Part shown: positions 1-5,951 of the stretch, one piece after another
How positions within the stretch are numbered: the first letter of the stretch is position 1
Layout: the number at the start of each line of letters is the position of its first letter
Assembly: GCA_902796295.1 (NCBI GenBank)
Contig: CADBOL010000302.1
Location: 1 to 9,148 of the forward strand
Direction: 5' to 3'
Length of the DNA stretch: 9,148 nucleotides
Origin: Oscillospiraceae bacterium
Lineage (GTDB): Bacteria; Bacillota; Clostridia; Oscillospirales; Acutalibacteraceae
Translations under genes and position numbers: made by a program
The notes under the pieces: model-generated
Seen by the model: the letters and a program-made list of their open reading frames with translations, nothing else
What the model was told of the DNA's origin: nothing
Databases searched by the model: none

Positions 1-735
1 GACTATGATTTTACGCCCTGTCAGTCCGCTGTCGCCCGCGGGGCCGCCGATGACAAATTTGCCTGTGGGGTTTATATGATATACCGTATTTCCGTCAAGC
101 ATCTCTGCGGGAATAACCGGTTTGATTACATTCTCAATTACATCTTTGCGTATTGTTTCAATTGATACGCTGTCGCTGTGCTGTGAAAATATGACAACGG
201 TGTCTATTCTCACGGCGTTGCCGTTTTCATCGTATTCAACCGTAACCTGGCTTTTGCCGTCGGGGCGGAGATACGGAAGAATACCGTCAACCCTGACCTT
301 TGTGAGGCGGGCGGCGAGCTTGTGAGCGAGTGAAATTGCAAGAGGCATATACTCCGGAGTTTCATCGCATGCATAGCCGAACATCATGCCCTGGTCTCCG
401 GCTCCGTTTCTGTCAACGCCGAGAGCTATATCCGGGCTCTGATGGTTTATCGCGGTAATGATTGAGCAGGTGTTGCCGTCAAATCCCTTTTCTGACGAGT
501 CATAGCCGATATCGCAGATGACTTTGCGCGCAATCGCGGGGATGTCAACTGACGCCTTTGTGGTTATTTCGCCCATGATGAGCACTATCCCCGTTGTGGT
601 TGAGCACTCGCATGCCACTCTGCCCTCGGGGTCACGGGCGAGTATTTCGTCGAGTACTGCATCCGAAATCTGGTCACAGATTTTGTCGGGATGCCCGTTT
701 GTTACGGATTCGGATGTGAAAAAGTAGTGTGCCAT
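1..735 (-). CDS. metK: S-adenosylmethionine synthetase (MetK), 3' end outside the window
   Basis: Makes S-adenosylmethionine from methionine and ATP in the cytoplasm. The ORF starts with ATG at 735 on the minus strand and stays open to base 1, giving the first 245 residues of a protein that is normally about 390-400 residues long. The N-terminus reads [18 protein letters not shown], with the family's GHPDK motif at residues 14-18. The ATP-binding signature [15 protein letters not shown] lies near residue 120, and the region [13 protein letters not shown] at the truncated end matches the start of the phosphate-binding part. A GGAGG ribosome binding site (745-741) sits 5 bases before the ATG and supports this start. 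The gene is preceded by a SAM-I riboswitch, terminator and consensus promoter, so feedback control by its own product is expected. The identification is secure; only the C-terminal third is missing, cut by the window edge. Confidence 0.98.
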   Translation of the reverse strand, partial: MAHYFFTSESVTNGHPDKICDQISDAVLDEILARDPEGRVACECSTTTGIVLIMGEITTKASVDIPAIARKVICDIGYDSSEKGFDGNTCSIITAINHQSPDIALGVDRNGAGDQGMMFGYACDETPEYMPLAISLAHKLAARLTKVRVDGILPYLRPDGKSQVTVEYDENGNAVRIDTVVIFSQHSDSVSIETIRKDVIENVIKPVIPAEMLDGNTVYHINPTGKFVIGGPAGDSGLTGRKIIV

Positions 736-785
736 AAGAACCTCCGTCTGATTTTGCCGCGGCGCGGCGTGAATTTGCAATTATT

Positions 786-826
786 CCCCGAAAAAGCCCG
801 TCGAGGCGCTCAACGTCCCGACGGGC
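786..826 (-). terminator. Rho-independent terminator, expression platform of the metK riboswitch
   Basis: On the minus strand the 8-base arm GCCCGTCG (826-819) pairs perfectly with CGACGGGC (803-796). It is followed directly by TTTTTC (795-790), a standard intrinsic terminator. It lies between the SAM-I aptamer and the metK start codon, where the S-box mechanism predicts it: SAM binding should favour this hairpin and stop transcription. A small alternative hairpin, G835-G832 with C827-C824, would use the 3' side of aptamer helix P1 and touch the start of the terminator stem. It is a possible antiterminator but is short and unproven. Confidence 0.93.
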
Positions 827-833
827 GAAAACA

Positions 834-929
834 CCTTATCTTCCGGCAATAAATGCCGCAGGAATTAGCACCTTGAAATACAGGTTGCCGGGCTTCACAG
901 GGCCTGTCCCTCAGCCGCTCTTAATAAGG
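834..929 (-). promoter_or_regulatory. SAM-I (S-box) riboswitch aptamer upstream of metK
   Basis: Read on the minus strand, the stretch carries the S-box core in the right order. P1 is CCTTATT (929-923) pairing with GATAAGG (840-834). The kink-turn region is GAGGGACAGGCCC, followed by TGAAGCCCGGCAACC, then GGTGCTAATTCC (872-861) and a P4 hairpin CGGCA/TGCCG. These conserved segments define the SAM-I family, which binds S-adenosylmethionine and turns off downstream genes by transcription termination. The aptamer is about 96 nt, normal for the class, and begins about 17-20 bases after the predicted transcription start. Its position in front of metK fits feedback control of SAM synthesis. The assignment rests on conserved primary sequence and pairing seen by eye. 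Confidence 0.96.
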
Positions 930-952
930 GAATATTATTTTTTGCATCTGAT

Positions 953-981
953 ATTATATTACATAGTGTGCCGTTTGTCAA
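953..981 (-). promoter_or_regulatory. Consensus sigma-A promoter for the metK riboswitch transcript
   Basis: On the minus strand a perfect TTGACA (981-976) and a perfect TATAAT (958-953) are separated by exactly 17 bases. The predicted start is near 946, a short distance before the riboswitch aptamer. The -35 box begins only about 11 bases after the gdhA stop codon. A fully consensus promoter suits a gene controlled after initiation by a riboswitch, since output is then set by termination. Confidence 0.93.
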
Positions 982-992
982 CAGCAGAATAC

Positions 993-2336
993 TCAGATAA
1001 GACCCTGAGCCATCATTGCGTCCGCAACCTTGATGAAGCCGGCGATATTGGCGCCTGCAACAAGGTCATAGCCGAAGCCGTATTTTTCGGCTGCCGCCGC
1101 GGAGTTATTGTGGATGTTAACCATAATCTGATGAAGCTTCTCGTCAACCTCTTCGGCGGTCCAACTGTAACGCATGGAGTTCTGGCTCATTTCGAGCGCC
1201 GATGTTGCAACGCCGCCTGCGTTGACTGCCTTTGAGGGGGCAACCGCCTTGCAGTTTGCCTTGAGATATGCGAGAGCGTCGTTAGTTGTGGGCATATTGG
1301 CTACTTCGATATAGTAGGGAACGCCGTTTGCGACGATCTTCTCTGCCTCGGCCATGCCGATTTCATTCTGAGTAGCGCAGGGGAGAGCTACGTCAACTTT
1401 TACGCCCCAGGGTTTTTCGCCCGCGTGGAATTCAACGCCGAATTTGTCCGCGTAATCCTGAACCTTGTCTCTGCCGCTTGCTCTCATTTCAAGCAGATAG
1501 TTGATTTTTTCTTCGGTTACTATGCCGTCGGGATCATAGATGTAGCCGTCGGGGCCGGAAACAGTGACAGCCTTGCCGCCGAGCTCTGCGATCTTTTTGC
1601 AGGCGCCCCAGGCAACATTGCCGAAACCTGAAACAGCAAAGGTCTTGCCCTTGATGTCTTCGCCGAAGTGTTTGAATACTTCGCATGCGTAGTATATTGC
1701 ACCGTAGCCGGTAGCTTCGGGTCTGATGAGTGAACCGCCGTAGGAGAGATCCTTACCGGTGAGAACGCCGTTATCGAATGAATCCCTGATTCTTCTGTAC
1801 TGGCCGAAAAGATAGCCGATTTCTCTTGAACCAACGCCGATATCGCCCGCGGGAACGTCAATGTTGGGGCCGATATGTCTGTAAAGCTCGCTCATGAAAG
1901 CCTGGCAGAAACGCATAATCTCGGCGTCGCTCTTGCCTCTGGGATCAAAATCGGAGCCGCCTTTGCCGCCGCCGATGGGAAGACCGGTGAGGCTGTTTTT
2001 GAAGGTCTGCTCAAATGCGAGGAACTTCATAATGCCGATGTAAACTGTGGGATGGAAACGAAGGCCGCCTTTATAAGGGCCGATTGCTCCGTTGAACTGA
2101 ACTCTGAATCCTCTGTTTACATTGACTTTGCCGCTGTCGTCTACCCAGGTAACTCTGAAGGTGATTGCTCTTTCGGGCTCAACCATTCTCTCAAGCAGGC
2201 CTGTCTTCTCGTACTCGGGATGCTGTGCAACCACAGGCTCAAGAGAAGTGAGAACCTCTTCAACTGTCTGAACGAATTCGGGCTCCGAAGCGTTCTTGGC
2301 AGCTACCTGTTCGATGATTCTTTTTACATAACTCAT
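993..2336 (-). CDS. gdhA: Glutamate dehydrogenase, Clostridium symbiosum type, probably NAD-dependent
   Basis: Interconverts glutamate with 2-oxoglutarate and ammonium, linking carbon and nitrogen metabolism in the cytoplasm. The protein is 447 residues (MSYVKRIIEQ...), the usual length for the small hexameric bacterial enzyme. Substrate and catalytic residues are in place: K89 in GPYKGGLRF, K113, K125 in GGGKGGSDFD, and D165 in PAGDIGVG. The Rossmann domain has GFGNVAWG near 237-244 and SGPDGYIYDPDG near 260-271. As I recall the C. symbiosum enzyme, its residues F238 and P262 favour NAD over NADP, and both are present here at the same numbers, so I infer NAD dependence. The ATG at 2336 is chosen because AAGGAAG (2350-2344) sits 7 bases upstream and the N-terminus then matches the family. 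An in-frame ATG at 2441 would include promoter and terminator DNA. The gene has its own likely promoter and no visible terminator before the metK promoter. Confidence 0.97.
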   Translation of the reverse strand: MSYVKRIIEQVAAKNASEPEFVQTVEEVLTSLEPVVAQHPEYEKTGLLERMVEPERAITFRVTWVDDSGKVNVNRGFRVQFNGAIGPYKGGLRFHPTVYIGIMKFLAFEQTFKNSLTGLPIGGGKGGSDFDPRGKSDAEIMRFCQAFMSELYRHIGPNIDVPAGDIGVGSREIGYLFGQYRRIRDSFDNGVLTGKDLSYGGSLIRPEATGYGAIYYACEVFKHFGEDIKGKTFAVSGFGNVAWGACKKIAELGGKAVTVSGPDGYIYDPDGIVTEEKINYLLEMRASGRDKVQDYADKFGVEFHAGEKPWGVKVDVALPCATQNEIGMAEAEKIVANGVPYYIEVANMPTTNDALAYLKANCKAVAPSKAVNAGGVATSALEMSQNSMRYSWTAEEVDEKLHQIMVNIHNNSAAAAEKYGFGYDLVAGANIAGFIKVADAMMAQGLI

Positions 2337-2370
2337 ACTAACACTTCCTTTTAAAAAGTTTTCCCGGATA

Positions 2371-2399
2371 ATTTTATCACGGTTGAACTCATAGTACAA
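2371..2399 (-). promoter_or_regulatory. Probable promoter of gdhA
   Basis: On the minus strand TAAAAT (2376-2371, 5 of 6 to the -10 consensus) lies 17 bases after TTGTAC (2399-2394, 3 of 6 to the -35 consensus). It is about 35 bases before the gdhA ATG and just past the terminator of the upstream unit, so it is well placed. The weak -35 box lowers confidence and may mean activator dependence. Confidence 0.55.
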
Positions 2400-2431
2400 G
2401 AAAAAGAAAACCGCCGAAATCAATTTCGGCG
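2399..2431 (-). terminator. Rho-independent terminator after the sugar isomerase pair
   Basis: An 8-base-pair perfect stem, CGCCGAAA (2431-2424) with TTTCGGCG (2419-2412) and a 4-base loop, is followed on the minus strand by the T-rich stretch GGTTTTCTTTTTCTT. It lies about 50 bases after the stop codon of the second isomerase gene and just before the gdhA promoter. In the plus direction only a short T run follows, so it is mainly a minus-strand terminator. Confidence 0.88.
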
Positions 2432-2483
2432 ATTTTAACAAATCGTGATGTCTTATGTGAAAAATTAGAAAAAAATTACATAA

Positions 2484-3350
2484 TCAATTTTCAAGAAAAC
2501 GTCTGAGATTTTCGGCTCCTACGCGTATTCCTTTGATTGAGTCTTCCATTCCCTCAAACTCAACGCTAATGTAACCGTCATACCCTGACGCTTTTATCTC
2601 TTTGATACAGGAGTACACATCAACATTGCCGTGGCCTATTATCGCGCCTCTGAGATAGTTGCCGCCTCTTGATCTGAAAAATCCTTCGCCCGGATCGGCG
2701 CCGTCTTTGCTTTTAATATGAAAGTCTTTCGCGTGAATGTGAAACGCGTAGGGGAGCATACGCCTAACCGCCGGGACATTGTCTTCGTCGGCGCAGCTGA
2801 AATTGCCGATGTCAATGAGAGCGCCGAAATTATCATCGCCGACTTCTCTGATAATCCGCTCCACTCTCTCGCTCTCCTGGCAGAAAAATCCGTGATTTTC
2901 GGTCATGGTTTTAATGCCTAGTGATTTGGCAAAGGAAGTTATTTTTCTCGCTCCGTCAGCCATGATATCAAGGCAGTCATCAAATGTCTCAAACGGGAGA
3001 TTGTCAGGGATTCCCCAGGCGATATCGTGCCTGAGCGACGGCGCACCGAGCTCCTTTGCAATTTCCAGCTTGCGGCAGACGCGCTCAACCTCTTTCTCGT
3101 TTGAGCCCTCTTCGAGTCTGAGCATATCCGCGCCTATTGTGTAGCTTATAACCGGCAGAGAGTGTTTTTCGCACTCTTCTCTGATTTCGCTGGCATAATC
3201 CTTCTCGCTCATCCCTTCGGGAGCGTTGAGATCCGTGAATTCAATGCCGTCAAATCCCATTTCTTTCGCTGTTTTTATTATGCTCAGCTGAGTTTCTTTC
3301 CCTTCCGAGATAAGACCCTGAAAGCTGTAACTGCTTACACCGATTTTCAT
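2484..3350 (-). CDS. Sugar phosphate isomerase/epimerase-like TIM-barrel protein (second of a pair)
   Basis: A 288-residue cytoplasmic protein of the xylose-isomerase-like / AP-endonuclease-2 fold, whose members act on sugars or sugar derivatives with a divalent metal. Family marks are visible along the barrel: MKIGVSSYSF at the N-terminus, GFDGIEF near 32-38, TMTENHG with E151, ALIDIGN with D180, HIHAKD with H204/H206, and ISVEFEG with E264. E151, D180, H206 and E264 are the likely metal ligands by analogy with the family. The ATG at 3350 lies only 2 bases after the stop of the upstream isomerase gene, with GAGG (3362-3359) 8 bases before it, so the two are translationally linked and probably co-transcribed. 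The substrate cannot be read from sequence. No transporter, kinase or dehydrogenase gene lies beside it in the window to give a clue. The fold assignment is firm; the reaction is not. Confidence 0.9.
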   Translation of the reverse strand: MKIGVSSYSFQGLISEGKETQLSIIKTAKEMGFDGIEFTDLNAPEGMSEKDYASEIREECEKHSLPVISYTIGADMLRLEEGSNEKEVERVCRKLEIAKELGAPSLRHDIAWGIPDNLPFETFDDCLDIMADGARKITSFAKSLGIKTMTENHGFFCQESERVERIIREVGDDNFGALIDIGNFSCADEDNVPAVRRMLPYAFHIHAKDFHIKSKDGADPGEGFFRSRGGNYLRGAIIGHGNVDVYSCIKEIKASGYDGYISVEFEGMEDSIKGIRVGAENLRRFLEN

Positions 3351-3352
3351 AA

Positions 3353-4192
3353 TCAGATCCTCGCTTTAAGAAATTCCACGGCTGTTCTGATATCCTTCTC
3401 GGGGTTTTCGCCGACCTCGCGCTCGATGGTGAGGAAACCTCTGAATCCGATTTCTCTGAGCGCCGCAAGGTATCCGTCCCAGGGCACGCTGCCCTCGCCG
3501 AGAGGAACTTCCTCAAAGCTCGGCCCTGTTACTATCGGGTCTTTCTTTACGCCGTAAACTATCTCGGGATCCTTGTAGAAAAGCTGCTTTCCGTCTTTTG
3601 CGTGAGTATGAACGATATAATCCCTGAGATTGTGAACTGCCGTTACCGGGTTGTCACCCGTGACCATAACGAGATTTGCGGGGTCGAGATTTACGCCGAC
3701 GCCTCTTGAGCCGAGAGTGTCAAGGAATTTTTTGAGCACAGCGCTTGTTTCGGGACCGGTTTCTATGGCGAAATGGGCCTCGATGCTGTCTGCGTAGCGT
3801 GAAAGCTCAAAGCACGCTTCCTGCATTATTTTGAATCTGTCATGATTTTCGTCTTCGGGCACAACTCCGATGTGAGTTGTCACTATATCGGTGCCGAGCT
3901 CTTTTGCAAGGTCAAGGATTCTCTTTGATTTCTCAATTCTTTCCGGGTTTTCATCGGGCCTTGTGAATCCGCCGCCGAGGTCTCCGCACAGAGCGGAGAT
4001 AACAAGCCCGTTATCTGCAACCAGTTTTCTGAATTCGCTGATTTTTTCGGGAGTCATGTTTTCAGGAGCCATTTCTCCTCTTGTGGCATACACCTGTATT
4101 CCCTGAGCTCCGACCTCTGCGGCTTTCTTCACCGCTTCGGGAATGGCAACTCTGAAGCTGTCAATTATAACACCTATACTGAAATCTGACAT
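3353..4192 (-). CDS. Sugar phosphate isomerase/epimerase-like TIM-barrel protein (first of a pair)
   Basis: A 279-residue protein of the same xylose-isomerase-like TIM-barrel fold as its downstream neighbour, but clearly divergent from it. Likely metal and catalytic residues are THIG with H107, FAIETGP with E144, GVNLDPAN with D170, VHTHAKDG with H197, and LTIEREVG with E257. The stretch GEGSVPWDGYLAAL near 232-245 is typical of family members that have a glycine-rich loop before the last strand. The ATG at 4192 is supported by AAAGGAAG (4207-4200), 7 bases upstream. It is the first gene of a two-gene unit, starting from a promoter that diverges from the one for mcsA. Both members keep their metal ligands, so they may act on successive or related sugars; that is inference. 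The actual substrate is unknown. Confidence 0.9.
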   Translation of the reverse strand: MSDFSIGVIIDSFRVAIPEAVKKAAEVGAQGIQVYATRGEMAPENMTPEKISEFRKLVADNGLVISALCGDLGGGFTRPDENPERIEKSKRILDLAKELGTDIVTTHIGVVPEDENHDRFKIMQEACFELSRYADSIEAHFAIETGPETSAVLKKFLDTLGSRGVGVNLDPANLVMVTGDNPVTAVHNLRDYIVHTHAKDGKQLFYKDPEIVYGVKKDPIVTGPSFEEVPLGEGSVPWDGYLAALREIGFRGFLTIEREVGENPEKDIRTAVEFLKARI

Positions 4193-4222
4193 ATCGGCAC
4201 TTCCTTTCGGTTTTATGATTTA

Positions 4223-4251
4223 ATATTATCATCGAGTTATGAATTAATCAA
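4223..4251 (-). promoter_or_regulatory. Probable promoter of the isomerase pair
   Basis: On the minus strand TTGATT (4251-4246) and TAATAT (4228-4223) are spaced by 17 bases, about 30 bases before the ATG at 4192. An overlapping GATAAT gives a better -10 match but only 15-base spacing. It lies back to back with the mcsA promoter. Confidence 0.6.
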
Positions 4252-4311
4252 GTGATTTGAAATAATTTAACATATTTCCCCGGGTGTTACATTCTGTTAA
4301 CAAAAAATGTG

Positions 4312-4340
4312 TTGAATATCGGCAGACATTAAACTATAAT
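4312..4340 (+). promoter_or_regulatory. Sigma-A-type promoter of the mcsA-mcsB operon
   Basis: TTGAAT (4312-4317, 4 of 6) and a perfect TATAAT (4335-4340) are separated by 17 bases, about 37 bases before the mcsA ATG. I see no clear CtsR heptad repeat or CIRCE element around it, although mcsAB operons elsewhere are commonly under CtsR control. Confidence 0.8.
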
Positions 4341-4376
4341 ATATGATTAGATAAGTATTTATGAAAGGGTGATATT

Positions 4377-4889
4377 ATGCTGTGTCAGAACTGCGGAAAA
4401 AATGACGCCGTAACCCATATCAAACAGATTATAAACGGAGAGATGGATGAGGTCCATCTCTGCCGCGATTGCGCAAGGCATCTCGGCTATGATGATATAT
4501 TCAGCGGATTTGATTTTGATTTCGGCGGATTTTTCGGCTCGCTCCTCGGAGATATGATTTCCCCGCGCCTTATCGGGGAAACAGAGAGATGTGACAAATG
4601 CGGCTGCTCGTTCAACGATATTCTGAGGTCCGGCAAGGCGGGCTGCTCGGAGTGTTATACAAAGTTTTATGATAAACTCATTCCCTCGATTAAAAGAATT
4701 CACGGTCAGGCGAGTCATACCGGAAAGGTCGGCTCCGGCGCTGTAAGGCGCGAGAAAACCGAATCTGCCGGGGAAAAGATTGAGCAGCTCAGAGCCGAAA
4801 TGAATCAGGCTGTATCGGTTCAGGATTTTGAGAAAGCCGCTTTGCTCAGAGATGAGATAAAGGCGCTTGAGGGAGGGGAGAGCAAATGA
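4377..4889 (+). CDS. mcsA: McsA, zinc-binding activator/adaptor of protein-arginine kinase
   Basis: McsA binds the kinase McsB and supports its activity in marking proteins for the ClpC protease during stress. The 170-residue product has the family's layout: four CxxC pairs (C3/C6, C29/C32, C72/C75, C90/C93) for zinc binding, a Phe/Gly-rich hydrophobic stretch near 42-58, and a C-terminal UVR domain at about 133-166 (EQLRAEMNQAVSVQDFEKAA). All eight cysteines are intact. The ATG at 4377 has a purine-rich AAAGGGTGA (4364-4372) just upstream and starts directly with the first zinc pair. Its stop overlaps the mcsB start in ATGA, so the two are translationally coupled. In Bacillus this gene lies between ctsR and mcsB-clpC; here it is the first gene of its operon, without ctsR upstream. 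Confidence 0.95.
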   Translation: MLCQNCGKNDAVTHIKQIINGEMDEVHLCRDCARHLGYDDIFSGFDFDFGGFFGSLLGDMISPRLIGETERCDKCGCSFNDILRSGKAGCSECYTKFYDKLIPSIKRIHGQASHTGKVGSGAVRREKTESAGEKIEQLRAEMNQAVSVQDFEKAALLRDEIKALEGGESK

Positions 4890-5893
4890 GCAAATGGTAT
4901 GCAGAAAAAGGCGAACAGAATGATGTCATTATTTCAACGAGAATCCGCCTCGCGAGAAATATCGACGGCTTTGTCTATCCCCATCTGCTTGACAAAGAGG
5001 GAAAAAACCGTATAAACGAAAAGGTTAAAAAAGCCGTTTTTGAAAAACTCGGAGATGGATATTCCTTCTGCGAAATGAGTTCCTTCACTCCTCTTCAGGC
5101 GGTATCGCTCGCGGAGAGACATCTTATCAGCGCAGATTTTGCCTCACGCCGCGATGAATCGGGCCTGATCATCTCGGATGATGAGAGCGTGAGCATAATG
5201 ATATGCGAAGAGGATCACGTAAAGCTTCAGGTTATGAAGAGCGGCTTTGCTCTCGGCGAAGCTTTTGCCAGAGCGGATGAAATAGATGATTCGCTTGACA
5301 GCAGTCTGAGCTTTTCTTTTGATGAGAGGATAGGATATCTCACAAGTTCTCCGGCGAATCTCGGCACAGCCATGAGAGCTTCCGTTTTCCTTCATCTTCC
5401 GGCTCTCACTCTCTGCGGTCAGATAAGCGCTATAGCGAGCACGGTCTCAAAACTGGGCCTTAGCATAAGCGGCGCATACGGCAGCAGGAAAAAGCCCTCG
5501 GGTGACATTTATCAGATTTCAAATAAAATAACTCTCGGCATTACCGAGGAGACCGCAATTTCAAATCTTGAATCAATAGTCCGTCAGATTGCAAACCGCG
5601 AGCGCGGAGCGGCCGAGAGAGAGATTAAAGACCCCTCCGCGGAGGATAAAATCTACCGCGCCTACGGCCTGCTCAAAAACGCGAGGCTGCTTACCACGGA
5701 GGAATTCATGAGCCTCATTACATATGTGAGATTCGGCGCTTATGCCGGGCTTCTGGATATACCTGTTGAAAAGATTGACGCTCTGATTATCGAGGTTCAG
5801 CCCGCTACCGTTTCGGTTTCAAATGAAGATATAAATACCGTGACCGAAAGAGACGCAAAGAGAGCTGAGATTGTAAGAAAAGCTCTTGACTGA
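4886..5893 (+). CDS. mcsB: McsB-type protein-arginine kinase, with altered active-site residues
   Basis: McsB phosphorylates arginine side chains using ATP, tagging proteins for ClpCP. The protein is 335 residues, slightly shorter than the roughly 350-365 usual. Conserved parts are STRIRLARN (17-25), the GYLT...GT..RASV segment (150-167), IYQISNKITLG (208-218), and the C-terminal RDAKRA (322-327), the RDxxRA phosphoarginine-binding motif. Compared with the B. subtilis protein as I recall it, several core residues differ. NEEDHxR is CEEDHVK (C107, K113), the active-site Cys is S155 (TSSP rather than TSCP), GTGLRA is GTAMRA (A162), and RGxYGEG is SGAYGSR (S196, S201). The last two replace the ATP-site Arg and a catalytic Glu. 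The reading frame is clean, so this is not simple decay. The gene overlaps mcsA by 4 bases, with GGGAGGGGAG before the ATG. Family membership is certain; kinase activity is in doubt. Confidence 0.93.
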   Translation: MSKWYAEKGEQNDVIISTRIRLARNIDGFVYPHLLDKEGKNRINEKVKKAVFEKLGDGYSFCEMSSFTPLQAVSLAERHLISADFASRRDESGLIISDDESVSIMICEEDHVKLQVMKSGFALGEAFARADEIDDSLDSSLSFSFDERIGYLTSSPANLGTAMRASVFLHLPALTLCGQISAIASTVSKLGLSISGAYGSRKKPSGDIYQISNKITLGITEETAISNLESIVRQIANRERGAAEREIKDPSAEDKIYRAYGLLKNARLLTTEEFMSLITYVRFGAYAGLLDIPVEKIDALIIEVQPATVSVSNEDINTVTERDAKRAEIVRKALD

Positions 5894-5951
5894 GAGTAAC
5901 TGTTTAAGAAACGCGGAGCACACCTGCCCCGGTATAAGAAGGGAAGAGAAT

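Noticed and set aside
873..1235. A 120-codon plus-strand open frame over the riboswitch, metK promoter and 3' end of gdhA.
   Set aside because: It crosses a structured regulatory RNA and the gdhA coding end on the other strand; no supporting feature.
1875..2354. A 159-codon plus-strand open frame opposite gdhA.
   Set aside because: It is antisense to a confidently identified gene, has no recognisable domain, and long antisense frames are expected opposite codon-biased genes.
2337..2441. A longer gdhA start at 2441 adding 35 residues.
   Set aside because: The extension would be encoded by the upstream terminator and the gdhA promoter, has no homology to the family N-terminus, and the ATG at 2336 has a well-spaced AAGGAAG site.
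2486..2501. A CodY-box-like AATTTTC/GAAAA pair.
   Set aside because: It sits inside the 3' coding end of an isomerase gene, needs a one-base insertion to fit the consensus, and is not near a promoter.
4255..4273. A degenerate match to the CtsR tandem heptad upstream of mcsA (minus strand, TGTTAAA and TTTCAAA).
   Set aside because: Each half matches only about 5 of 7 positions, the spacer does not fit, and it lies some 40 bases upstream of the -35 box; AT-rich DNA gives such matches by chance.
5886..5951. An earlier TTG start for the MoxR ATPase overlapping the end of mcsB.
   Set aside because: The added 22 residues are unlike MoxR N-termini, and the ATG at 5952 has a purine-rich ribosome binding site just upstream.
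5894..5951. A possible separate promoter between mcsB and the MoxR gene (TATAAG near 5934).
   Set aside because: No -35 box at acceptable spacing; the nearest T-rich hexamer is about 24 bases away.
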